From the NCBI RefSeq assembly GCF_000002985.6, contig NC_003279.8, positions 3,162,001-3,226,000 of the forward strand: DNA of 64,000 bases. Direction: 5' to 3'. The stretch is from Caenorhabditis elegans (taxonomy: Eukaryota > Nematoda > Chromadorea > Rhabditida > Rhabditidae). Position numbers and translations under genes: made by a program. Positions within the stretch are counted from its first letter, which is position 1. Each line of letters starts with the position of its first letter. The notes under the pieces were generated by a model. It was not told where the DNA came from. It made no database searches and saw only the letters and a program-made list of their open reading frames with translations. This document shows, one piece after another, positions 23,501 to 34,600 of the stretch.

Positions 23501-26500
23501 TGCCCAATTTTTTGAAAATTATAATTTTTTTATAGAATGCTGTGACAGAATTTCTTCAAAATAATTTTTTTCTGCAAATTTGCAACTAAAACCGACAATT
23601 CGAAGCCACACTGAACAGAGCCAATCTTCCGAGCTCTTTGACCATCTTCGTCGCCTCTTTCTCTTCCAGATGCTCAATTGGCCGGCTTAGAGCATCAGTG
23701 ATGATGGTGGTGTGCTGGGAGACAGTGAGAACATCTAGTTCTAGCTGAAAATCGAAAATTCTGGATAAAAATTCATTTTTTTTTTGCTTACAAAATGAAG
23801 TTTTTCAGACATTTCATCAAATTCTCTTCTTCCCAATATCATTTTCCCAGCGATTTCCCCTCTCGAATCTGCATCACAAAATCCAACAAGCTTATCAAAT
23901 CTAGCTGCAATTTCCAAAACTCTTTCAGCATCCTCTTCCTCCATATTCGCAAATAATTTCTCGAAGAACTGCTCGAAATCTCCATTTAAATGGCTCTTCA
24001 AGCTCTCAAAATGCTCCAATTTCGGCTCATCTTCCGCATCGAAAAGTGCTGAAAGCAGCTTCAAAACTAGATTTTTTCGTTCTTCAGGGTCCTCCTTGGA
24101 ATCCAAACTTTGTAACAGGGAAATGAGAAAATCAACGTTCTCAGCAGCGGCATTAGTGTCCAACTGAATTCCCATTTTTTTCAGAAAATTCACAGCCTGT
24201 GCAATAGCCTTTCCATTTCTTTTCTCGTGCCAGAAATTCACCATTTCCTGGAAAACTCCAGCTGGGACGTTTTTCAGCGATTTTTCCCAAATTTCTGAAT
24301 TTTCAGAGAGTAAAAGTTGACGTCCAACGTGATTATTTTTGATTTGAAGGCTCAGAGAAGGCTTCATCTCAATCAATTTCACAATTTCCACAGCTTGAAG
24401 CATATCAAATCGATCGGAATTTTCGATAAACTCGAAATTATTGATATTTCGGCAAGTTTCCTCAAAATACTCAGAATTCGAAGCACGCGCCAAATTCCTG
24501 ATAATATGAAAATCGACATCAGGATTTGAGAGCAAATTTCCGTGTAAATGAGCAAGTTCCAGGTGCTTTGCAGGAAGTGTTAAAGAATCCGCAAAAAGTC
24601 GACTTTTCTCGGGTGGAGCAACTTCGTAAATGGAGGTTTTTAGGAGATCAAAAAATTCGGCGGGATTTTCCAAAACTTTTTTCTCGATAATCCAATGAAT
24701 TAATCCGGAAATGCATTCGGTTGCCTCTGCGGTGTTAAAGTGCATCGATTGGTTCGACATTTCCACAATCTGGAAAAAGTTTAAAATTTTTTGGAAATTT
24801 TCAGCGATTTTTAGTTTTTTTGTGTGTGAAATTTTTCAGCCAAACTATTTTTTTTCGAAAAATTGTAGGTAGCTGGGGATTTTACTTCAAAGTGCGCCCT
24901 GGTCCTGAAAGCCGATATATTTTACCAAGCAGCAAAATTTTCGATTTTCGTTTTTTTTTTGGTCTCAAAACGACAAATTTTTGTTAAATGCAAAAAGGTA
25001 TGCACCTTTAAAGAGAGTAGTGTAATTAAATTTTTTCGGAATTTTCATCGATTTTTCATAGTTTTTCAATACAATTGTTTCTTTTTTTCGTTTATATAAC
25101 TTTTCTAATAAATAAATATATTTTCATCGGAAAACTATAAAAAATCGATGAAAATTTCAAAAAGAGATATTACAGTACTCTTTAAAGGCGCACAAATTTT
25201 CGAAATTACAAAAAAATAGGCATACTTTTGAGAAAAAAAAACCGGTCAATTTTGAGTAATTTGAATTACCGCGCATTTATCTTAAAACTCCGCCCATTTT
25301 TCCGTGCCGCAAAACAACCAATTTTAACAGAAATTCTTCGAATTTTCAAGTGACAATTTTTCAGAAATCAAAAAATTTCAGATTTAGAATGTTGTGAATG
25401 TAAGCTTTTTAAATAAAAAACAAAAATAATTTGCGGCCGTTCGCAAAATTCTAAGTGTAAAATTTTGAGATTTTTGTATTTTAGAAATACAAAAAAAAAA
25501 GTTTTTTTTCACTTCAAAACTCGAAGAATTTGGGTAAAGTCAAAGTGCCGCACGGAAAAAAGGGCGGAGTTTCGAGAGTTTGTCGATTTTTGAATATTTA
25601 GAAAAAAAGTTGATTTTTCGAAAAATATCTTAAAGTTTTCCATGGAAAATCGAGAAATCGAAAAAAAAAGAATTGTATTGTTTATTTTCTAAACTTTTTT
25701 TTTGATTTTTCAGAGAAAATCGAAAAATCAAAAAAAAAAGTTTAGAAAATTTGCAATAAAATTCAATTTTTCTCAAATTATGATGAAAAAAAAAGCTTTT
25801 TTTCTGAAAATACCAAACTTTTAAGTTATTTTTTTTCAAAAAATCGATTTTTTTAAACCTTTTTTTAATGCAAAACCTCAAAAACCCCTACCAAAGGACT
25901 CAAATCCTTCAAAATTTCCAAATTAATCCGATCATTTCCAAGAATCCATTTCACAAAATCCGAAAACGTGCAAAACCAGCAATGAATCGCATTCATCGAT
26001 GCCTCGGCCTGCCATGGCAAATTATCCGTGAAACTTGTAATAATCGAAGTAATCAGGGCAGGATTTTCCAACTTTTGAAGAAGCACCGAAACTGCTGGCA
26101 GGAGATAATGTTTGAGAACTCTCCAGTGATTTCCTTTCTTTCGAATCAAATTCAGAAGTCTTGGATATATTCCTTTTTGTAGAGAACACTTCGCATGAAA
26201 TCTCTCATCAGGAAGTAAAATTAGAATTCCTTCCCAAGCAGTTGCACATTCTGTACTGAAAGTTTGAGCATCTAGTGAAGCTTGAATATATGTAGATATG
26301 ACCGGATTACTCAGGATTACTTCAATATTATCCGAAAATTTGTAGGAAATATTCAAAAGTTGAACTTTCAACGCTTCTTTCTTCCCGGCAAACGTTTTTT
26401 TGATAAATTCCGAATTGGAAAACAGCTTTCTCGCTGGCTCTTCCCAGAGCTTGGACTCATTTCCGTACTCTGAAATGGTGAAAAATTAATATTTTTTAAA

Positions 26501-29500
26501 AATTAAAAATTAAAAATTAAAATTTTTGCTGTAAATGAGCCCCCTAGTGACCGAAAATACTTACCTGTAGAAAAATGTAAAAATTTTTTTTAAATGATTT
26601 TTCAATTTTTCAAAAATCGAGGCACCACGTTTTCAAAATCTACATTTTCAGGATGCCTAGCACCGTGCCAACTGCGGTTTTCGCAGTTTTCTCGTAGAAA
26701 AACGAAACAACGATGCTCCGATATTACGTATCTCGCGCGTTGTTTAGCGTTCAGAAATTGCTTTTTTGAAATAAAAACTTCTGGAAAACGATAAACAACG
26801 CGTGATGCGTAATATCGGAGCATCGTTATTTCGATTTATTCGAAAAACTGCGAAAACCGCAGTTGGCACGGTGCCAGACATCCTAAAAATGTAGATCTAC
26901 CGAAATCTGGGAAATAATTTTTAATTGACTCCAAATTCGCCCCTAATTCCAAATTTCGATGTGAAAAAATCAAAAAAAAAAAATTTCCCTAATTTTATAT
27001 TTAAGCTTGAAATCGCAGAATTTCATTTGTGCCCCGGTCTCTTTTTTCAAATACGCGCCAAAATAAATTCGCATTGGAGCGCGCTTGCATCGTTTGATTT
27101 TCTTCGTTTTTAAAAAAAATTATTTTCGTCGAATTCAATTTTTTTTAACCAGTGTTATTCATTTTTGACGAAAAAATTTTTTTTTTTCAGAAAACCGATA
27201 AAACTTTTTTTTCGACAAAAAATGAATGAAACTTTTGAAAAAAATTGAATTCGACGAAAAAAAATTTTTAAAAAAACTAAGAAAATCAAACGATGCAAGC
27301 GCGCTCCAATGCGAATTTATTTGGGAGCGAATTTGAAAAATCTCATGGTTTGCGCACGTGCGCAAATGAAAATCGTGATTTCAAGCTTAAATATAAAATC
27401 TCGGATTTTTTTTTCGATTTTTTCACATAGATATTCGGAATAGGGAAAATGTGGAGTCGATTAAAAATATTTCCCAGATTTTTCGGTGCTCCACCTTTAA
27501 AAACGTGGTGCCTCAAATTTTTTTACATTCATTTTCGGTCATTAGGGTCTTTTTTTTTCATCATTTAAAGGGTGGAGTACCGAAATTTAAGACTTTGCTT
27601 TTTTAGACCAAAATTGGTCCAAAACTACCGAATTTCGTAATGAGACGTTTTGAAAATTTCTCAAAAAAGAAGTTACGGCGGTTCAAATTTTTGAAAAAAA
27701 AAGCTAATTTTCAGCTAAGATCAAAATGTTTGCCAACTTTTCGGTGTTGCAGCGTCTGGAACTTAATTTTTATATATTCATCACTTTTTAATAAATATTG
27801 CGGTTTTTTATTAGCCGTTTATTCGTTGATTTTCAGTGCATTTATGGTCAGTGGGGCGCAAAGTTGCATTTTTTTTTAAAGTTACATTTTGTGCTCCACT
27901 GACAATAAATGTACTAAAAATCAACGAATAAACGGCTAATAAAAAACCGTAATATTTATTAAAAAGTGATGAATAAATAAAAATTAAGTTCCAGACGCTG
28001 AGACACAGAGAAGTTGGCAAAAATTTGATTTTAGCTGAAAATGGGCCTTATTTTGCAGAACTTTGAACCGCCGTAACTTTTTTTGAGAAATTTTCAGAAC
28101 GTCTCATTACGAAATTCGGTAGTTTTGGACCAATTTTGGGTCTAAAAAGCAAAGTCTCAAATTTCGGTGCTCCACCTTCAAAACATATATTTTCTGACTC
28201 TACTCCACCTTTAATATAAGATAGGAATGTATTCAAAGATTGCGTCTCCAGTCTCATTTTCCGCGTTTCCAGATCCTCCGAAGCATCATATTCCGCTGGC
28301 AGCGAGAGTTCATGCTTTCCCTCCGCAATTTTCGCTGCCAAATCAAAGGTATTCGGCACAAAGAGCTCCACAACTTGTCGCTTCTTATCCGCATCAAATC
28401 CATCTCGAATAACTGCAGAAGCAGCCGCAGCGACTCCATTCGTAACATCAGACTTTGCAAAAAGAACGAAAGGAATGATTTTCTTCAATCCTTTACTCGC
28501 AGATTTCTTTAACTTTGTCAAAAACTGAGAAATCACTTTCATCGTGAGCATTCTCACAGTTGGGCTTCCATCTGTGGTCAACTGGGCGACGAGTCCACAG
28601 AAATGCTCATAGGAGCTCTCGATCGAACTATTTTCCGTGTTTATCAGTTCCATAAGCTCTTTGAGCCCCTTTTCTCTCGTCTGACAGTCTTTTTTCGTCA
28701 ATTTTTTCATGACAATCCGAGTTTCGTCGTCGATTTCCACTACTTGATGGAGTCGATTGCTGCTGGCCACCTGGAAAAAATTATAATGCAATTCAATTTT
28801 TTTTTCTGAAAATAACATTTATTTCCGCTGACACGTTCGGAAAAAAGCATTTTTTTTGCCATTTTTGAGCACGTTTCGGCGGAAAAAAAAAGCAAATTTT
28901 CATATTTTGGCACTAATTTTTAATGAAAAATGTTAGAAAAAAATCAGCCCCGCACAGAAAAAGAGGCGGGGCGTGATTTTGCAACTCTGCGGCACGGTTT
29001 TTCAACTTTTAAATAAAAATTTCGATTTCTACCTGTTTTATTCTCTTTTTTCGAATAAAAATATTATCCTATTTAATTCTGATATTACTTATCCATCTAC
29101 AAAAAATCGTCATATCTTACGCGCAAGATATCCCGCGGGGAAGAAACGAAGTTACTGTATTCGTGTCGATTTACGGACCGCTCTGGCTGCATTTTTCGAA
29201 CTTAATTTTTTTCAATTTCGATCAGCGATTTTTCATTTTCAAGCGTTTTATGTTAAAAATTCAATTATTTATTTGAAAAATCCATAAAAATGAGGAAAAA
29301 AACGAAAAGTATCTGAAAGTTGAAAATTACTGCTTTTTTAAATTTCGAGCAGCAATTTTCAAATTTCAGATATTTTTCGTTTTTTTTCTCATCTTTATGG
29401 ATTTTTCAATTAAATAATTGAATTTTTAACATAAAAACGCTTGAAGATGAAAAATTGCTACTCGAAATTTAAAAAAAAATTAAATTCAAAAAATGATGCC

Positions 29501-30696
29501 AACCCGGCCCGTAAATCGACACAAATACAGTAATTTTGTCTCTTCCCTGCGGGATATCTTGCGCGTAAGATATGGCGACTTTTGCAGATGTATACGTAAT
29601 ATGAGGATTAAATTGGATAATATTTTTATTAGAAAAAAGAAAAGAAAAGAAAACAGGTAAAAATCGAAATTTTAATTTAAAAGTGGAAAACGTGCCGCAG
29701 GGTTGCAAAATTACGCTCCGCCTCTATTTCTGTGCGGCGCCTGCTTTTTTGATAGTTTTTTCTAACATTTTTTATCAAAAATCACTTGATTTTTCAGAAA
29801 ATAACACTTATTTCCGCCGAAAAGTGCTCAAAAATGGCAAAAAAAATTTTTTGAGCATTTTTCAAAACTTTTCAGCGGAAATAAATGTTATTTTATGAAA
29901 AATCTTGGGAATTTTTTTAAATTTTTTTGATTTTCCAAATCAAAATAGCCTCTCACCTCGAAAATATTCATCTCAGGTGCCAATAAAACAAGTGAAATCG
30001 AAATTTTAATTTAAAAGTGGAAACCGTGCCGCAGGATTGCAAAATTACGCTCCGCCTCTTTTTCTGTGCGGCACTGCTCTTTTGATCGGTTTTTCTAACA
30101 TTTTTCATTTAAAATTAGTGTCAAAATATGAAAATTTGCTTTATTTCCGGCGAAAAGTTTGAAAAAGTGCTAAAAAATGGCAAAAAATCTAATTTTTGAG
30201 TATTTTCCCAAACTTTTCAGCGGAAATAAAGGTTAAAAACAAAGGAAAAATATTGGGAATTTCATTACTTTTTTAATTAAAAAAATCAAAATGGACTTTT
30301 TTTAAAGCTTTTTTTAAAAATAATTTTTCATTAAAAATTACTTCATTTTTCTGAAAATAACATATATTTCTGCCGAAAAGTTTGAAAAACTGCTCAAAAA
30401 TGGCAAAAAAAAAGTAGTTTTTGAGCATTTTCCCTAATTTTTCAGCGGAAATAAAGGTTTAATAAAGGAAAAATATTGGGAATTTTTTATTTTTTCACTT
30501 AAAAAAATCCAAATAGCCTCTCACCTCGAAAATATTCATCTCAGGCGTCAACCCGACAAACGTGGCTCCTCCTTGAGCCAAATACTCGTGAGCCGCCGCA
30601 CTGCTCGCATTCTGAACAACTCGTTTCATCTTCATTTTAGCCAAGGAATGAAAAACTAACCTTTGCATTTCCTTTTCGCCGTTGCTGCTTACTCAT
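14512..30696 (-). CDS. E3 ubiquitin ligase listerin (LTN1)
   Basis: Fourteen minus-strand exons, phases consistent: 30696-30661, 30611-30525, 28770-28209, 26469-25892, 24769-23792, 23744-23593, 22642(or 22595)-22316, 21330-21235, 21194-21062, 19327-18885, 18061-17992, 17935-17674, 16816-16203, 14574-14512; about 1466 residues. The N-terminus (MSKQQRRKGNAK, then TFVGLTPEMNIFE and VMKKLTKKDCQTREKGLKEL) is listerin-like and leads into HEAT-type helices. The C-terminus is the listerin RING variant: CTIC, CKQCKNKFHSNCL joined across an intron to YKWFESSNQSTCPLC. Listerin ubiquitinates nascent chains stuck on dissociated 60S subunits (ribosome quality control). The donor after 23593 is weak and the next acceptor ambiguous. 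Introns are full of MITEs, and two exon edges have duplicated fragments nearby. From memory Y54E10A.11. Confidence 0.93.
17247..17452. repeat. GCGCCTTTAAA palindromic element, listerin intron
   Basis: GTGCGCCTTTAAATAGTACTG plus a TTTCACTTTCCGGAA block pairs with the inverted GTGAAAATACAGTACTC and GCGCACAC, ending GTCGAGACCTGGAGTACC. Related copies lie at 24986-25200, 56167-56290 and 59996-60092. Confidence 0.7.
19681..20629 (-). mobile_element. Tc1/mariner-type DNA transposon, decayed
   Basis: Terminal inverted repeats of at least 26 bp begin CAGGGTGGGCCAAAAGTATG at the left and mirror this at the right (20604-20629); TA dinucleotides flank both ends, the Tc1/mariner target duplication. Read on the minus strand near 19930-19790 the sequence resembles the C-terminus of a mariner transposase (a helix with ISKVLKACSDADGNI), but only scraps of frame remain. 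The element is about 949 bp, shorter than an intact mariner, and lies inside a listerin intron. Confidence 0.8.
21524..21711. repeat. CACGTG-ended palindromic MITE, copy 2
   Basis: CACGTGGTGCCAGAGTGTCC at the left is mirrored by GGGACAGCCTGACACCACATG at the right; the interior carries TTGATCTAC and GACGTCA blocks. It lies in a listerin intron about 190 bp upstream of the 21330-21235 exon. Confidence 0.8.
22890..23245. repeat. GCGCGTCAAATATGTTG-family palindrome, listerin intron
   Basis: The left arm ACGCGCAAATATCTCGTAGC with a TACAGTAATC block is mirrored by CGCTACGAGATATTTTGCGC and GTTGTGCAGTACGCATTCTC at about 23178-23231. Confidence 0.75.
24986..25200. repeat. GCGCCTTTAAA-type palindrome, listerin intron
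   Basis: GCACCTTTAAAGAGAGTAGTG with a CGATTTTTCATAGTTTT block pairs with AAAACTATAAAAAATCG and TACAGTACTCTTTAAAGGCGC. No coding potential seen. Confidence 0.65.
26538..27555. repeat. Large nested foldback, listerin intron 3
   Basis: The outer ends CCCCCTAGTGACCGAAAAT (about 26540) and ATTTTCGGTCATTAGGG (about 27530) are inverted. A strong inner palindrome at 26614-26906 pairs GCACCGTGCCAACTGCGGTT with AACCGCAGTTGGCACGGTGC around CGATGCTCCGATATTACG. A second inner palindrome near 26925-27460 pairs ATTCGCATTGGAGCGCGCTT with its complement. Confidence 0.75.
27567..28183. repeat. Palindromic element (AAAGGGTGGAGTACCG family) abutting listerin exon 3
   Basis: Left end TTTAAAGGGTGGAGTACCGA, right end TCGGTGCTCCACCTTCAAAA; arms include TTGGTCCAAAACTACCGAA and TTTCGTAATGAGACGTT on both sides. 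A second terminus-like sequence, TACTCCACCTTTAAT, follows at 28202-28216 and overlaps the exon 3 splice donor. Confidence 0.8.
28930..29755. repeat. Composite foldback (GGCGGGGC ends, GATATCCCGC arms), listerin intron 2
   Basis: The ends GCACAGAAAAAGAGGCGGGG and CGCCTCTATTTCTGTGCGGC are inverted. Inside, TTACGCGCAAGATATCCCGC and CGTGTCGATTTACGGACCGC are mirrored at 29509-29575. A very similar structure lies at 33165-34060 in syp-5. Confidence 0.8.
29945..30540. repeat. Direct duplication including the listerin exon 2 / donor edge
   Basis: The block AGCCTCTCACCTCGAAAATA plus TTCATCTCAGG occurs at about 29948-29978 and again at 30515-30545, where it is the true 3' edge and donor of listerin exon 2. 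The adjoining intron sequence (TCAGCGGAAATAAA and TTTCCGCCGAAAAG blocks) is also repeated, at about 29.8, 30.15 and 30.4 kb. Confidence 0.75.
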
Positions 30697-31658
30697 TTTT
30701 TAGCCGTTCGAGAGAGACGCACAATATTATCCAGTATTTCCTAATAAAAATGGAAAAAATTGGGAGTTGTTCGGTGGAGCGCGTTTGCTTTTAAAGGTGG
30801 AGTGTAGTGTGTCTCTGTGAGCTTTTTAGATGGTAAATTGCAGGAAAATGGGTTTTCCTAAAATTGTAGAATTTATCTAAATTTTTTGAAATTATTTTTT
30901 CAATTTTTCAACAAATTTGACATTTTCCAGCTATTTTTTATTGGTTTTTTGCGTTTTTTTGTTTTATAATTCGAAATTTTGTTTTTTTTTTTTTTAACAT
31001 TTTGTGTGAAAGAAATTCTAAAATTGGCTTAAAAATCGATAATTTCTCAACTTTTTTGCGGAAAAATGCCTGAAAATGTGACAAATCATGTTTCAAATTG
31101 GAATTTTTTTTTAATGAAAAAATTGCCATAGTCATATTTATTAATTTTTTTTCAATTTTGCACAGAAAAATCCATTTATTTTTGAATTCCCGCGCAAATT
31201 TCGGCATTTTTCAGATATTTTTATTGGTTTTTCTCACATTTTTACAGACATTTTTCTGTAAAATTCGATAATTTAACGTTATTTTTTGTAACTTTTTTAC
31301 GGAAAAAATTCCTGAAAATGTGATAAATTATGTTTCAAATTACATATAATAAAAGAGGAAAATCAATTAAAATAACAGGAAAACGTCGAAACTAGGAAGA
31401 AAGCAGCAATTCAAAAAATGGGCTCTTTTCAGTTTTTTTTCCAATTTTCCAAAAAAATAAAATAAATGAATTTGGATCGAAATAGAACCAAAAAAAAGTA
31501 ATTTTAAAAAACCAAAGAAAATAAAATCGAATAAGAAACAATTTCAGATATTTTTTTAAAAAAGGTGTGGGTATAAAACAAAACCGAATGACACAAAATT
31601 ATAAATCACATTTAAAATAATTATATTTACTGGTTGCAATAAAAAAAAATAATCGTTT
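30697..31658. other. A/T-rich intergenic region between syp-5 and listerin
   Basis: About 960 bp between the syp-5 stop and the listerin start on the same (minus) strand. It is very A/T-rich, with homopolymer runs and an imperfect repetition (a TTTTTGCGGAAAAATGCCTGAAAATGTG-like block near 31050 and again near 31300). I see no gene; the listerin promoter or trans-splice site and the syp-5 3' UTR should lie here. Confidence 0.55.
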
Positions 31659-34600
31659 CTAATCGTCGCTTCCCCAGATACTTTGATCCGCATCACCCTC
31701 CTCGTCGTTCAGATCCTGAAATTTTTTCATTTTATTCGATTAAAAAAATTAATATAAAACTAACATCGTCACTATCATCACTTTTCCTGTCATCCTTTGA
31801 TTTGGCTCTGTTCGGAGCAATAATACTGCTGTCGAGATCTGAAAATCGGTATTTTATAGAATTTCCACCCAAAAATGAGCGTAAAAATATTTAAAATTTT
31901 AGTTTTCCGATTTTTTTTTTTTTAAATCGCATTTTCAGCCATTTCTCATTCTTTCAAAAAAGTTTTTTGCTTCGTTTTGTGTGAAAGAAACCCTAAAATT
32001 GCCTTAAAAATCGATAATTTGACTTTTTTCAATTAAAATAGCCAGAAATTACCGAAACGATAATATTTGTTGCAAAAGTTTCACAATTATTTAAAATAAA
32101 TTTTAGAAAGATTTTTTTCCAATTTCACAACAAAAAAAAGCCGATTTATTTTTGAATTCCCAAGCAAATTTCGATTTTCTAGCAATTTTAATGGGTTTTC
32201 ATCATTTTTACACATTTTTCCGTAAAAATTGAAAATTACTTTAAATTTTTTTTCGGAAAAATTCCTGAAAATCTGATAAATTATGTTTCAAATGAAAATC
32301 AATATTTTGATGACCAATTCTTCGTTTTTCTCATCAAAATCAACATATTTTTGATAAATCTAGAGGCTTTTCTACTTTTTTCTAGATTTTTCGATTTTTA
32401 AAAAAAAAATACCTGACCAAGGGCATTTTTCGAGCTTTTCCGCAAAAAAAAAACGATATTATTTTCAGATTGAACAAATATTTTCTACCGTTTTATGCCA
32501 ATTTTTGATTTAAAAAATTGGGTTTTCAGATTTTCTTGAAAATTACATAAAAATGTGGAAAAGTGTTCGTTTAATCTGAAAATAATATTTTTTTTAGATG
32601 AAAATAATATTTTTTTTAGTGTTTTTTAGTTTTTTTAGTGAAATACGTAGAATACCTCAAAAAAGGCCATTTTTCGAACTTTTCCATAAAAAATAATGAA
32701 AATTTACAGATTAAACGAACATTTTTCTACACATTTATGGCAATTTTTGATATAAAAAATTTGGATTTTAAAACTGAAACAACAATTTTCGTGGGTTTTT
32801 CAAAAGATTTCCAAAATTCGCACCATCATCCTCGTCACTTTCAATCTCCACAACCTTCTTCTCCGGTGTTTTCATGTTCATCTTGGCCGCAGCAGCCGCC
32901 TGTCGTTGACTAAATTCTGTCAAATGTGCAGCCATTGAGAACTCGACAGCCGTCGGAGATTCCTCTTTCTCATCAGATAATTGTCCGAAAAACGCGTTAA
33001 CTCCAGATTCATCCTGAGTGGTTCCGTCGTCGAATGAGTTCTCCGATTCTTCGTCTGAATCTCTGTTCGGAACTTTCAGAAGTCGAATTCCTGGATTTGA
33101 GTGGCGGGTCGATTCTGGAGGATTTTTTTTGTAAAAGAGTTCCCCCGCATTTTAGGAGCAATTAAACGATCGAAAAAACAGCACCGCACAGAAAAAGAGG
33201 CGGGGCGTAATTTCGCAATTTTGCGGCACGGTTTTCCACTTTTAAATTAAAATTTCGACTTTACTTGTTTTATTACCTTTTTCTCGAATAAAAATGTTAT
33301 CCAATTTAATTCTGATATTACTTATCCATCTAGAAAAATCGCCATATCTTACGCGCAAGATATCCCGCGGGGAAGAAACGAAGTTACTGTATTCGTGTCG
33401 ATTTACGGACCGCTCTGGCTTCATTTTTTGAATTTAATTTTTTTTAAATTTCGAGCAGCAATTTTTAGTTTTCAGGCATTTTTCGTATTTTTATATTTCA
33501 TTTTAACGGATTCTTCAATAAATAATTGAATTTTAATATAAAAATATAAAAATTCAATTATTTATTGAAAAATCATTTAAAATGAAATATAAAAATTGCT
33601 ACTCGAAATTTAAAAAAAAATTAAAGTCGAAAAATGTAGCCAGAGCGGCCCGTAAATCGACACGAATACAGTAATTTCGTTTCTTCCCCGCAGGATATCT
33701 TGCGCGTAAGATATGGCGATTTTTTCTAGATGGATACGTAATATGAGAAAAAAAAGAATAAACACGGTTTTCCACTTTTTTTCAATATAATTTCAATTTT
33801 ACTATTTTTCCATTCTTTTTTTTTCAAATGACAATGTTATCCAATGGAATTCTCATACAATTTTGAAAATATTTGTTGCTTGGAAAAACAAGAAATATAA
33901 GAAATATCCTATGGCAATTAAATTTTGTCACATTTTCATTCGAAAAAAAGGAGAATGTGAAGAAACCATCAGAAAAGCAATGGAAACTGGCGAAAAAAGA
34001 TGAAAAACCGTGCCGCGGGGTGGCGAAATATAGGCTCCGCCTCTATTTCTGTGCGACGCTGATTTTTTACAGAACTCAATCGTTTAATTGAGCCTCTCGA
34101 TAACGTGTTTACCATTTTTCAACATGGTTTTCGAGTTTTTCCTGGTATCCAGTGTATCCGAATCGTGTTGCATCGAGCGCTCCGGTATTGGAAGTTTGCG
34201 GAAAACTGATTCCTGAAAGTATATTGTTTAAAAAACATCAAAAAAATCAAAAAAAAACCTTTCTCGAGTTTCTTGGACGCAGATAATCATCTGGTTTCGC
34301 AGCTTTTTCAACGACTTTCAAAGAATTCAAAACGTCTTGATCATAATCGATTTTTCTCTGGATTTCTTCAAGCGCCGACTTTTTCAGCTTCAATTCTTCC
34401 TTGTAAAACGATTGTTTCCCTTGAAGCCCCTTTAACTTGTTAATATCCTTGCGAACGCTTTTGATTTCCAATTGATGATCTCCCAATTGCTCTTCGAGGC
34501 CGGCCAAAGTATTCAAAATATCCTTTTGCGACTCCATGGACGATTTAAATTGATTAAAAAGGTCGATAATCTCTTCAAAATCCGGAATCTCTGCCATAAT

